Made by a program: the position numbers and the translations under genes
The notes under the pieces: model-generated
Database searches by the model: none
Told to the model about the DNA's origin: nothing
The model's input: the letters and a program-made list of their open reading frames with translations, nothing else
Shown here: positions 41,396-52,633 of the stretch, piece after piece
How the letters are laid out: the number at the start of each line of letters is the position of its first letter
Numbering within the stretch: position 1 is the first letter of the stretch
Origin: Coprinellus micaceus
Lineage: Eukaryota; Basidiomycota; Agaricomycetes; Agaricales; Psathyrellaceae
Length of the DNA: 64,000 nucleotides
Direction: 5' to 3'
Assembly (NCBI GenBank): GCA_951394405.1
Contig: OX596340.1
Location: forward strand, 3,162,001 to 3,226,000

Positions 41396-44300
41396 ATGGC
41401 AAAAGGAAAGAAGAAACTGAGAGGGAACATCCGAATTGGGACATTGAACGTGCGAGGAGCAGGCTCCCAAGCAACACTCGGCAAATGGAACGACATCAGC
41501 ACAATGATGCAAAGAAGGCAACTAGGAGTCCTTGCAGTCCAAGAAACCCACATATGTAAAGACGAAGTAGATAGACTAAACGAGAGATTCAAGAAGAAAA
41601 TCTTCATAATAAACTCCGGAAACCCGAGCAGACCAAACGCGAACGGTGTGGCAATTGTCCTCAACCGACGCAACACAGCATGGGCAGAAACCAAGAAATG
41701 GGTACTTATACCGGGGAGAGCACTGATGGTCCAATTCCCATGGAAGAATTCGGAGCGTTTCAAAACGGTGCTCGCAATATACGCACCAAACGTACCCAAG
41801 GAAAACAAAAAGTTCTGGGAGGAGCTGGCATCAAAATGGGACGTAAGCTCACCACCCCCACGACCGGACATCATGCTAGGGGACATGAACATAGTGGAAG
41901 ACTCAATTGACCGAATCCCAATACACAGCGATGACTCCGAGGCAGTAGGAGCTCTGCGAGCCTTGAAACGTAAGCTTGGACTAGTGGACGGGTGGAGGCA
42001 AGAAAATCCTGAGAAAATCGCGTACTCATACCTCCAATCGGCGACCATGTCACAGTCGAGAATAGACCGTGTATACACAACAGCCAGCATACAGAGGACA
42101 GCTAGGAAGTGGGAGATCACACCGAGTGACGTACAAACTGACCACAAACTGGTCACTTTCCACTACTACGACCCCGGGCAGCAGGTACAAGGCAAAGGGC
42201 GCCCAACACTGCCACTATGGATCACAAAGGACGAAAAATTCCTGAAAACGGGAAGGGAGATAGTAAGAAAGGCAGTAGGCGACGCAAACACATATGAACA
42301 GGGGAGCTCAGCAGAGGACAGAGTCCTCCAATACCCAGTCCAGACAATATACAATAAAATGATCATCGACATAATCTGCTGCGCAAAGGCTCAAATCTCC
42401 GAAACAATGCCAAAAATAAAAATGAGAATAGAGGTGAGGAGAAAACAACTGAAACAGGTTGTGAATGACAAACGCCTCTCAGAAGGAGAGCGTTTGGAGA
42501 AAGCGGCTGCCCTAGAAGAAGAAATCCGTTCCATGCACCTCAAACACCACAGCTCGAACAAAGACAAAACACACATGAGATACAGTACCGAAAACGAGGT
42601 GATCGGGAAACGATAGCTGGGCACAAGCAAAGAAATCGAGACAAGAGACCCAATAACGGCCATAAAGAAGCCTCCCACAGAGGAAGACCTCGAAAAAAAT
42701 CGGGACCCAGGACTGGAGTACAACTCGAAGAAAATGGCTGAAATCGCACGGAAATACCACAACGAGCTCCAGCAGAAAGACCTACACGTGCCCAAATCAC
42801 AAGAGGAGGCCAAGGCTATGGAAGAAGAGGTCCTCGCAGCTATAAAGAAACACCTCCTAGATGAACAAGTACGGATGTTAGAAGGGAAACTCACCAGGAA
42901 GGAAGTGTACCAAGCAATGATGGAGGTACCGAACGAAAAAGCGCCGGGAATAAATGGCATCCCAATTGAACTATGGAAGGGCCTTGCGGCAAACCCAAAA
43001 AGAGAGGAGGAGTGGGGCAAGGAGGACGACATCTCGGAAATGCTAACCCGGGTATTCAATGAGGTAGAAGAACAAGGGGTGTGGGAAGAACACAGACTAT
43101 TAACGAGAGGCTGGATGTGCCCGTTATATAAAAAGGGCGACAAGGCGGACATCGCAAACTATAGGCCAATAACGGTACTAAACACAGATTACAAAATCTT
43201 CACCAAGGCACTAGCCAACCGAGTATCGGAGGTCGCACCGAGCATCATACACGAAGACCAAGCTGGATTCATGAAAGACAGGCGAATTGAGGACCACACT
43301 GATCTGATGAAGGCAATGATTGAGTACTGTGCAGCGGACGGCGTAAACGGGGCCCTAGTGCTCCTAGACCAAGAAAAAGCGTACGATAAAATTACACACA
43401 CCTTCCTAGATAAGACCCTCGAGACTTTCGGCTTTCCTGAAAGATTCCGCAACACCATAAAAGCACTATATCGTGGCGCAGAGACCGTAATCATGATAAA
43501 CGGCCACATGAGCGAGGGTTTTGAAGTGAGTAGGGGTGTGCGCCAAGGTGATCCCCTCTCCTGCATGCTATTTAATCTCGCAATTGAATCACTGGCCTCT
43601 ATGATCCGGCAATCCACATTACAAGGCATACGCCTACCCAAAACCCATGACCGAGTAATCACAACCCTCTTTGCAGACGACACAACAGTCTATCTGGATG
43701 AGGGTGACGACTATGCAGTCCTCCAAGAAATCCTAGATAAGTGGTGCAGAGCATCAGGTGCAAAGTTTAACGTAGCAAAGACAGAAATAGTGCCAGTGGG
43801 GGAGAAGGCATACCGAGCAAAAATGATAGAGACCCGCAGAACAAACGAAAATGCCTCCCAGATCCCCACCGGAATCAGGATAGCAAAGGATGGGGAGGTA
43901 ACAAGGGCGCTCGGAGCATTTATTGGAAACGAAGTGGGGGAGGCGAGCGTATGGACGCCGACAATAGAAGCGACCGAAGCGGCACTCAACAGGTGGGCCA
44001 AGACGTACCCAACAATGGAAGGTAAACGCCTAGTCATCGGAATGGAAGTAGGCGGCCGGACCCAGTTCCGAACCAGAGTACAAGGCATGCCAAAAGAGGT
44101 CGAGGAATGCTTCGAAAAAATGATAACCAAATTCCTATGGAACGGCCGTCTCCCCGCCATAAACGCCGAAACCATGAAACTACCACAGGAGCTCGGAGGC
44201 TTTGGGGTACTGGATGTGAGGGCGCGAAATGAGGCAATTGACCTCATGAAACTGAAACGTTACCTAACCTTTGAGAGACGCCCAAGATGGTCTCAAATCA

Positions 44301-46306
44301 TAGACCACCTACTGGCAAAGAATATCCCCAAAATGCATAGAATAGCTGACCAGACAACCGCAATAAACACATTCCTTCAAACATGGGACACGGCGAAGCA
44401 AGCGGAGAAAAGCGAAGCCCCACAGCCAGTCAGGAAAATGCTCAAAACCGCACGACGGTACGGTGTCAGGGTGGACCCTAGTGACCCGACAGACGAGATC
44501 AAGGAGAAAATGCCAATATGGCACCATGTAGGCTGGGACAGCCAAAGCAGGAAGAGAAACAATAGCGCCAAGGCCAAGTGCTTAAGGCAAATACACGGTA
44601 TATACACAGTGGGAGAGGCACTGGAATTCAGCGAACTCGAGCACGAAAGAGAAGCACGTTCCACGAGCCCTAGCAGCGAAACCCCAGAGCAGAGCGAGGA
44701 CGAGGAGGACAAATGCTGCGAAATGTGCGAGACTGAGGAACTCAAAGGATGCAGGGGAGTACGAGCATGCCAACTAGAGTGCCGACGACTAATCAATGGC
44801 CTACGCCCCATGTGGCAACCGACGGAACCAAGCTCAGACCCAGAGGAAACCGAAGCGACACAAAACCCAAGAGAGATGAACCAGGAGAACGACTACGAGA
44901 GAGAGAAATGTCAGTCACTCTCACAAATGTTCCGAGTGTTCACACAAAACTCCCCAGAGCCCTCGTATGGGGCCCAGAAAAAGCGAAAAAGGGAACAGAA
45001 CCCAAACAAGACGGTCGTGTACACAGACGGATCATGCACAAACCCCGGATATGAAGAGGCCAAAGCGGGAGCAGGGGTATGGTTCGGTCACGGCGACAGT
45101 CGAAATAAAGCACTGCGAGTACCCAGTGACCTCCCCCAAACAAATAACTCGGCCGAAGCCCTCGCTGTACTGGTTGCAATATCGGAGACGCCGAGCAGAG
45201 ATGATCTCATTATAAAAACGGACTCGAAATTTGTGATCGACGCACTCACCAGAGGAAGAGAGAGAATAGAGGAGACGGACTGGCTAGCCCAGACGAACAG
45301 AGACACCCTTGAACCAGCCATCGCAAAGATAAGGAGAAGAAGAGGAAAGACAACATTGGTTAAAGTAAAGGGACACAGCGGGATAGAAGGGAACGAGGAA
45401 GCAGACAAGTTAGCAGCGAAAGGCGCCGAGCAAACTGAAGCGCCGAAGGTGGACACGAAAATACGCCGCAACCAACAAGTCAAGGGAGCCCAACTGAACA
45501 AGATGACCCAGGGCCTACTATACAAAGGAATTAGGAGAGTAAAAATAGCAAAGGTACCAGAGAGAAGAAGGACGATCGCCGGCCTGGATGCCGCACGCCA
45601 TGCCACAAAAGACCGAACAGGGCTGACCCCGTTGGACCAAACCATTTGGAAGGCAACAAGGAAGAAAACCATCCCAAACAATCGTCAGAAAGAGTTCCTA
45701 TGGAGACTAGCGCACGACTCACTGAAGTGTGGATCCTTCTGGGAAGGGAAAAACGGGTGCGAACACATGGTGGACTGCCCGTCGTGCGAAGTCACGGAGA
45801 CCGCTGAGCACACCCTCACCGACTGCAGAAGCTCAGGGCAAGACATAATATGGAAACTAGTGCGAAAAGTATGCGAAGAGAGAAACATACCCTTCGAACA
45901 CCCCAGCATCGGCGCGATAACGAGCTGCGGGATCCCGAGTGTGAAGAACGGGGAGACAGGAAAGATTCGAACAGGAGCAAGCCGACTACTCACCATACTA
46001 ACCGCTCAATCTGCCCACCTCATATGGAAACTGAGGTGCGAGTGGCGAATGGGGAGAGGAGGGGACCTCACAAAGACCCACCCGAGGAGGGAAATCCACA
46101 ATCGATGGGTCGACATGATAAACCGGACGATAAAGTTTGACATCATGGCGGCGAAAAGCCGGGAACGCATCCGAGGGGCTCCACGGCCCGCAACGGTATT
46201 CCACACCTGGACAAACACACTACAAGATGAGTCAATACTAGAAGACATAATATCTGGGAAGCGATGGAAGGTAGAAGGGGTTTTAGTGGGTATTATCGCC
46301 AGGTGA
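41396..46306 (+). pseudogene. LINE ORF2 (endonuclease, reverse transcriptase, RNase H), one nonsense codon
   Basis: One frame of 1,637 codons from ATG 41396, broken only by TAG at 42614-42616 (codon about 407), between the endonuclease and reverse transcriptase. Endonuclease motifs: IRIGTLNVRG, AVQETHI, MLGDMNIVEDS and SRIDRVY. Reverse transcriptase: APGINGIPIELW, NYRPITVLNTDYKIFTKALA, DQEKAYDKI (motif A, near 657), GVRQGDPLSCMLF and LFADDTTVYL (catalytic DD, near 758). RNase H: VYTDGSCTNPG, NNSAEALAVL, IKTDSKFVIDAL and VKGHSGIEGNEEADKLA. A C-terminal Cys/His cluster reads CEHMVDCPSCEVTETAEHTL. The stop is one transition away from TGG; whether it is a mutation, a readthrough site or a sequencing error cannot be told here. 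Target-primed reverse transcription is the known mechanism of the family. Confidence 0.9.
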
Positions 46307-46502
46307 GGAACGGCAGAGGCCCACCAGCGAGAGAGCCCAAAATGGGCCAGAGTCCCACACTACCGACCTGGGCGATGGCAGGTTGGTGTGCCGAAATGCA
46401 TTTCCTCTCGGTGTCCTCCCCCATCGCAAGCGGACGAAAGTCCAAACCCAGCCGTACGCCCGTCAACTACTGGGGACACCCGGCGTACATCACGGCTACA
46501 CC

Positions 46503-46530
46503 AAAAAAAAAAAAAAAAAAAAAAAAAAAA
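46503..46530 (+). other. poly(A) tail of the LINE
   Basis: 28 A bases directly followed by the right target duplication; the strand of the tail sets the LINE orientation as plus. Confidence 0.95.
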
Positions 46531-46545
46531 GAAGCTCGCGGCGAG
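46531..46545. repeat. right LINE target-site duplication
   Basis: GAAGCTCGCGGCGAG, identical to 37490-37504. Confidence 0.95.
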
Positions 46546-46995
46546 CAAGCCCTTCTTGTAGCATTCGTCTGCGATTGTTCCCGCAATCGCCGTTTTGCCG
46601 GATCCAGCGGGGCCCGAGAGCCACAGCATCCTCTTCGGTGCATCGTCCTGCTCGCCGTGTCCGATCCAGCTCATAATATCGCTATGCACTGCGATCCTCG
46701 TCTCTGGATGACACTTAGGAGCGTCGGGGCCTCGTTCCGCAGAATCGTGGAGGGCGCCGTGCGATACGTGGCCCAGCAGACCTTGTGGGCATCGTTAGAT
46801 TCGCTGCCCAGCACTGCAAGCGGCCGTGGACGTACGGTCAAGCGGTCCAATGCGAGAGGAAGAACTTATAGTGACCCGGTTGTCGTTATAAGTCGTGCTG
46901 TGGTTGTGGTAGTCTCTGGCCACAGTCGTCACGTTAAGCTCTTGTGCACCAACACTGAGTACGGGCGCGCCATCTGTGAACCACTGGGCTGACAT

Positions 46996-47399
46996 GGGAT
47001 GGGGCCGTATCGGGATGCAGTCGCTGCGCCACGAGTGAGAGGGGGCAGAAAGAACGGGGTTGTGGTGGTGGCGATTGTTCAAGCAGTAAAAAGGCGTGGG
47101 CTTCTTGGGCGCTTATTACAGTGCACCTTGTTTGTACGTGTGTACGTTGTCACTGGGCCCAGGGCTCAAGGGAAGTAGAGGTGGAATACACTCCATCTGG
47201 CTCCGAGAATGGTTGAGAAAGCCAGTGGTCTATAGCTACTCCCAATTTCACGAGATTTGATACCATCTCGGTCCTCGCAATTACTCAAACGCCCCGAATC
47301 ACATTGAAGACCCAACCCGCCGACGGATCTGGTGTGCCCAAATTCGCAAACCCGTTTCCCTATTCAAACTTCGCAATTTTACGCTGGTATGCCGTGAGA
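46996..47399. other. 5' flank of NACHT copy C
   Basis: About 400 bases, no supported gene; includes TTTGTACGTGTGTACGTTGT near 47130, shared in similar form with the flanks of copies A (about 22210) and D (about 54880), so part of the promoter region is conserved between copies. Confidence 0.5.
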
Positions 47400-48800
47400 C
47401 CTCAGAAGCGCATGCTTTAAGATGCCCCAGAACATGTGAATCCACCCAAACGAGCTGGAAGTTGAATGTCGGAGGTCACCCTCAACGGCTACCCGAACCA
47501 CCACCGTCTAAAAGGAGTCGCCACCCCACACGAGTACCCACGCCGACATTCGAATGCGCTATTGTATCACGTCCACCCGCTCGCCTCGCTGCACAGCGCC
47601 GAGAGGGTCCGCGAACCTTCCGTTCCGTGTGGATAGACACAACGAAGATGTCGTCCTGAACGCCCTCGGGTCGAACAGAGAACGCGGGACGACGCGTTCG
47701 GATGATGGTTTCTGGACTGAAATAGCAAGGTCTCTCATTTCGTTCCAGAGCAAGCAGTCGTACTCACCTATGCATCCACGCTGGCAGTAATGACTTCGCG
47801 AGAGTTTAACCCACCATCACCCGCCTCTAAAACCCCGAAGTCGCGAGTCACCACCTCAACGTCACCCCAAAACGAGGGGTTGAGTGTCCCCTCCACCCAG
47901 AGGGAATACGGGGAAAGGGTTTTGCCTTGTATCCATCGTCGACTTTTGGCGTGATAACCAGCACGTACACGTCTGTACACTATGAGCACAGGTTAGTACA
48001 ACGAGGAAGATAGGGAGGGGGAGACGGAACATGGACTTACCATGCATCTCTACCCCATGCCGACACACAATCGCCATCACGGATGTACATCCACCGTCGC
48101 CCGCTCTGGGAGATAATCTTGTATAGCCAGGGACAGGTGACCCATCTCGCTATACCGCCCAAGTGAGTTACACTATCCATCCATTCATCATCCTCCGTCG
48201 AGCCCTTCATCCATTTCCAAGACCCCACGAATGCAGTTCGCCTTCGACTTCCAAGAATTTAGAAACACCCTCTCCAAACCGTCCACGGGGCTTTCTGCGG
48301 GAGAAGCCCGCCCGCCATCGTTCCCGACGTGGTATGCATCGAGAGTCGGGACTGATCGATGCACCCACCGCCGCCATCGTCATTTCTAGTCTCGAATAAC
48401 GTCGACGCCGTCGGCATGTGGTGGGAGGGGATAATCTGGTGGGTCCATAGTTCGATTGGGGGAGAGGAGGCGGTGGAACGAAGGGAAACGGGTAGATCTA
48501 GGTCTTCGCCCACGGGCACGTCCGACACCTCAACTCAACACCCAGTCCTGCAAAAGACCTCCTCGGGCTTCGGGTTCGAAATCCTATCGAAGTCGAAGAC
48601 GTCCGTGCGAAGCCGAAACCGTCAATGCTTCATCAACTAGAGAGGGCTTGGTATACCCCGGGGTCGGAGGGGGTACCGTTGAGCTTGCTGGGGTCGGGGT
48701 CTGGATGCTCGCTTCATCGCGAGAGGTAGGAGAGGAGCGCTCGGCTTTATACGAGTTGGAGGTGGATCCAACGGATTTGAGCATGGGACTGGGCTGAGTT
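47400..48800 (-). pseudogene. decayed minus-strand gene of unit D (identity unknown)
   Basis: Matches units B and C. A splice junction is well preserved: donor gtaagt at about 48040 on the minus strand, branch TACTAAC and acceptor CATAG near 47985, followed by DVYVLVITPKVDDGYKAK. The Ser/Thr/Pro-rich piece near 48690 begins MLKSVGSTSNSYKAERSSPT. Frames beyond these pieces are broken. Divergent to the SHO1 relic. Identity unknown. Confidence 0.5.
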
Positions 48801-48879
48801 TTGGTGAGATTGTTGGGCGTCTATGAGCGTTTGGATCGAAGAGCAACAAGCGCCGGCATCGAATGTGTTAGATCGGAGA

Positions 48880-51800
48880 TTTAAATACTCGGCTTTATTT
48901 GGCTTGACCCCTATCTCCACATTTCTTCCTGAACACCCGCCTCACTCGATCTTAATCAACCCTGTGTAACGTCCGCAACGATAACCTCGACTACGTGGGC
49001 CTTAAATTCCACCCACATCACCCCCTCCACGGTTCCCCGCACAATGACAAAGACGGCAGGGCGCGCCTTGCAATTCCCCCGCCCATCGTCACCACCACCC
49101 CACCAACAAGCGCGGCCCCCAGTTCAAAGAATCATCGCATGCGGGACTGGTGCTAGCTACCCAGGGGCCCCGCCGATTCCCGTGCCAACCCCAACAAATC
49201 TTAGCGTCGGCGACGGCGACATCTATCTCGGCAATATGACCACGTCCGAATGTGTTCAGGAGACCTTCTGGCTCGCCGTCTTGCCACCGTATTCTGGCTC
49301 AACTCTCCCATATCCCAAGCCATCGTCACCGCCAACCTCAGGAACGCGTTTATCCGCACCGCATGGCTCGCACTGGCCCTCCAACTCCTCTTTATCCTCC
49401 TCACATTCACACTCCTCTTGACGACTCACCGCCACCTCCCGCCATATCACATCCAAATAAGCACCCTCGCAGCGATGGTCGTCGTGCTCGGCTCCCTCGC
49501 CGTCGACGCCAACATCTACGCCCCCAGCACCTCCGCCCAGAAAGCCCTCGGCGCCTCATGGCTCCTCACATGCCTCATCAACATCGTCTTCGTCTTATAC
49601 TTCTCTGCCCCGCCTCACCACCCCCTCGTCGCCTTCCTCTACGGGGGATATGCCATGCGGGACGCCCAGACCGACGCATATCGAAAAACGAATTTCTTCA
49701 CTGGGGGAGCTCAAAGACCCAGGAACACGGTGACGGGGTGCCAGACGGCCCCACCGAACCGTCTCTCGCGTGCTGGCTCAGGGAACATCGAGTTGGGACC
49801 CGTAGGAACGAACGGCGGGAACAGACTCTCGATGGCTCGCAGCCAAAGCGGCCGACCTCTCAGCGGGATCCCAGAAACCACCGTCAGCGGCGGAGCACGA
49901 TCGTCGGACGCTACAGACGACGTCCAACCCCGTCCGCCGTCGCAGCAGCAGGGCGATGGGTCGAGGAAGAGCGGTCGGTTCAGTTTGCATCGGAGGGAGA
50001 AGGAGAAAGAGAGGGAAAGGGAGCGAGAGAGGGAGAGGGAGCAGCAGCAGAGGGATTCTCAGGTGGGAGGAGGGAGATGAGTGTGGCGGCGGGGCAGGAC
50101 AGCGGGGATAGTCGGATGGCGAACCAGAAGCCTGTCGTATGTAGGGCGGAGGCGTTGTTTGCCTGTGAGTGCTATATTCTTTTCGATCTTCGCGTCCTTT
50201 TTGCCTTTGTCTATCTTTATTTTCGCTCGTATCCGTGCTCTTATATCCCCCCTCAATCTCTCTCCTTCCCCCTTGGGCGGATGCATAATTAACCTTTACA
50301 CGATTCACCATCTGCTTCGCCCTACCTCTCAGCCACTCTCTTAAGTACATCAGAAGAATGACAACAACTTGTGATCGCTTTGATTTGAACTTGACCACTT
50401 TGACTTGTACGAAATCACTTTTGCTTGTGCTTAACCGCCTGGGGAGGCTTGGCCCGGGCTTGCCGAAACGCTTTAACGCTTGAGGACCTTTGAGCTTGCT
50501 GGAAGGCTTGAGTCGATAGGGACTTATACCATGTCTGTTGTGGTCCGTTCCGCGTTGTGTATGGAGAAGGGTGGTGGAAAATCTAAACTGTAGCCAAGGT
50601 GCAGACATTGAATATGACCTCGTTGTGCGTAGAGGCACACTCATAGAATCTGAATATTTATATCTACATAATGACAGGGCTCAACGACCTTGGTGAAGGA
50701 GGGAAGGGGGCGTCGTGACTGCCGCCGAGGAGGCCATCAAATGTTGGTTTTTCCGAAAAGGCAACTCTGGAAGGCACGTCACTCTTCCTCTGACCACCGC
50801 CATCCCCCAAACTGTCGCGCCATTCTTCCCTCTCCGGCTAGCTTGAGGCTGAAGCAGTGGGAGAGCCATAGGCAGAGGCTGAGCGTACGCCACCCTCTCT
50901 GTGAGTCTTCACGAACTCCCCGACCACCGAGCGTTTGTACTAACGAGCTGTCTAGGTGTCTATGTAGGGGGTCTGGAAGACAGTGTAAGTCCCATAGTGC
51001 ATTCAGCTTGCATTATTATATCTGTTGACCGCCACACTCCCTTTCCCCCTCAGGCCCAGGAACAGCTATTCAGCCACGGCTGCGAATCGGCCCATGCTCC
51101 CCTACGTCCACGTCTCCCTCTCGCCTCAGCCCCCCTTCTTTCAACTTCGCCCCCTCCTGTGGTGATCCGACCTAAGCGACGTTGCCTACGCCTTATTCCA
51201 TGCCTCCAAGGACTGCATTATCTCTCGTTGCCACGTCAATAGTCATACAATGTTTCGTCATACCTGTAACCGTACCATAGGACTAGTGCCGTACAATGCC
51301 ATATAATTTGTCCTCCCGACTAATGTGCGAAGAGAAGGAACAGGCAAAGCCCCGAGAATTCTCTGATCACACACCTGAGCACTTGGGCAAGTGTCGAGTC
51401 TTGTCCGCTTCAGATCTCGCTTGTGCGTCGCTTGCCGGCTTGCCCAAGAAACCCCCCCTGCCTTGGGCAAGTGTGTGGTCTTGAGCGCTTGCGGCGCTTG
51501 GCCAAGCCAACAAGCGCCGGCAAGCGCATTTGTCATTCTTCTGATGTACCTAATGCCTAATTCTCAATTGAACAAACTAACTAACCCTTTCAACCCTCGA
51601 AACAGACCACGCCGCAAGCGAAGACCCCTCCGAACTTAGCTTCCGCAAGGGCGAGGTTCTTGAGATCCTCGATAGGACGGGCAAGTGGTGGGAGGGCGGG
51701 AGGTAGGATGGAACGACGGGGAGTGAGTACTTAGTCGCTTCTTTGGTTCTTTCTTGCTTTGGATTGGTTCCATTCGGTCGTTTCGTTCGAGTTCGGTCGG

Positions 51801-52080
51801 CTTCGTTTTTCGCGTGTTCTTTTACGCCGAACGGCGCTTGTCGATTTGCGCTCCGTCGCTGGGTCATTGAGCGAACTGGCGCTTCACGCTGGATTTTCCA
51901 GTGCGGTGGGCTGCGCCGCCGTGCCTCTTCGAATATACTCGATTTCTCGGGGCGACTTGGGCCTTTGACCCAGCCTTCGTCCTCTCTCGCTAGCACATAG
52001 TTACGTTTGACCGACGCTGACTTATCTCCCCGCAGTTGTACCCTCGAATTACGTGCGCGTTTTGGATCCCTGAGCAACCC
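48880..52080 (+). pseudogene. SHO1: SHO1-type osmosensor, unit D, best-preserved relic
   Basis: Sho1 is a four-span plasma-membrane scaffold whose cytoplasmic SH3 domain recruits Pbs2 in the HOG stress pathway. Here 49310-49640 encodes the span region (RTAWLALALQLLFILLTFTL, IQISTLAAMVVVLGSLAVDA, GASWLLTCLINIVFVLYF). A Ser/Arg/Glu-rich linker follows to about 50080. The SH3 domain is split over three exons: RAEALFAY ending at 50167, HAASEDPSELSFRKGEVLEI followed by LDRTGKWWEGGR (51607-51731), and IVPSNYVRVLDP (52037-52080); junctions are canonical and in phase. Defects: a 10-nt deletion relative to unit C before the first preserved span, a frame change between the linker and the first SH3 exon, and an in-frame TAG after WWEGGR. 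The first SH3 intron is inflated by a TIR element. Non-functional as read, unless unseen introns repair the frame. Confidence 0.8.
50345..51549. mobile_element. 1.2-kb non-autonomous TIR element in the SHO1 SH3 intron
   Basis: Perfect 20-bp inverted repeat GTACATCAGAAGAATGACAA at 50345-50364 and, reversed, 51530-51549. The outer GTAC is self-complementary, so it may be a 4-bp target duplication instead, leaving a 16-bp repeat. Subterminal zones at both ends are packed with GCTTG/CAAGC motifs (for example CGGCAAGCG), probable transposase sites. No coding region inside. It sits in the intron between the first and second SH3 exons of the unit D SHO1 relic. Confidence 0.85.
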
Positions 52081-52633
52081 GACTACGAACGACAAAATTA
52101 ATGAAGAAAGACGATGACGAACGAACGATTGGCTAACGAAATCGATGCGAAATTGTTTCGATTGACGACTAACTTAAAACGGCTTATTTCACGGCTCGGA
52201 TCCCCGCTTCACTTGAGTACCATTCACTCCTTCAATGTATCTCCGTACTCTATTCAATCTACTACCCTCCATTATCATGCTAGTTCCTACCCTTTGCTTT
52301 CTCGGATGCTTCTTTGGAGTTGATTCACACCTGTTCACTAGGTTGTGTGCGCTTCCTTGTACGATATCAGAGACTCAGATGTATACCTGTATGATATCCT
52401 ATGTTGTTGTACTACCCTGTATTGAGCATGAAGTTATCTGTTGTACCTGGGAATGCGAGATCTACTGACAATGTGTGTATGTACGTATCAAAGTTCCGCT
52501 ACTTGCTACGTGGACGTTGGGATGGCCCGCTCTGTCGCTCAGGTTTGGTGAATGTTCCGTCCAAACTTCGGCAACTGGCGGCTCGGCGGCCATGATTATG
52601 GATGGCGAAGATTTTAGGACGAGGAGTCCGTCC
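52081..52633. other. shared SHO1-NACHT convergent spacer, unit D
   Basis: Colinear with 19418-19948. No gene; 3' ends of both convergent genes. Confidence 0.6.

Larger units (their letters stand above)
37505..46530 (+). mobile_element. near-complete 9,026-bp LINE (Tad1/I-like) with RNase H
   Basis: Bounded by a perfect 15-bp target duplication. Starts with a run of six G, then a 705-nt leader, ORF1 (38210-40369), a long inter-ORF spacer, ORF2 (about 41396-46306), a short 3' UTR and a poly(A) tail of 28 bases (46503-46530). It lies on the plus strand, opposite to its NACHT host. A LINE with CCHC ORF1, apurinic-type endonuclease, reverse transcriptase and RNase H fits the fungal Tad1 group; the clade assignment is from domain order, not phylogeny. 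The perfect duplication, long tail and nearly intact ORFs indicate a very young insertion. Confidence 0.93.
35876..46995 (-). pseudogene. NACHT-domain NTPase copy C, split by a LINE
   Basis: Exons on the minus strand: 46995-46836, 46781-46546 then 37504-36427 (one exon interrupted by the LINE), 36374-36172 and 36109-35876. Counting the target duplication once, the exon lengths sum to 1,911 nt, giving an open frame of 636 codons, so the gene was intact when the LINE landed. The N-terminal exon starts MSAQWFTDGAPVLSVGAQEL; Walker A GPAGSGKT lies right of the LINE, Walker B IILIDGLDECQ left of it, so the insertion separates them. The second-to-last intron uses a GC donor (gcaagt at 36171) where copies A, B and D have gtaagt. 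The tail reads CKWYRCLPACGVWRKCILRY. The disrupted gene could at most make truncated products. Confidence 0.9.

Noticed and set aside
42391..45681. Minus-strand ORFs of 140-253 codons across LINE ORF2
   Set aside because: Low-complexity Ser/Leu/Phe-rich translations opposite strongly conserved reverse transcriptase and RNase H motifs; shadows.
46503..46530. Homopolymer A run as an assembly artefact
   Set aside because: It lies exactly between LINE 3' UTR and a perfect target duplication, as expected for a genuine poly(A) tail.
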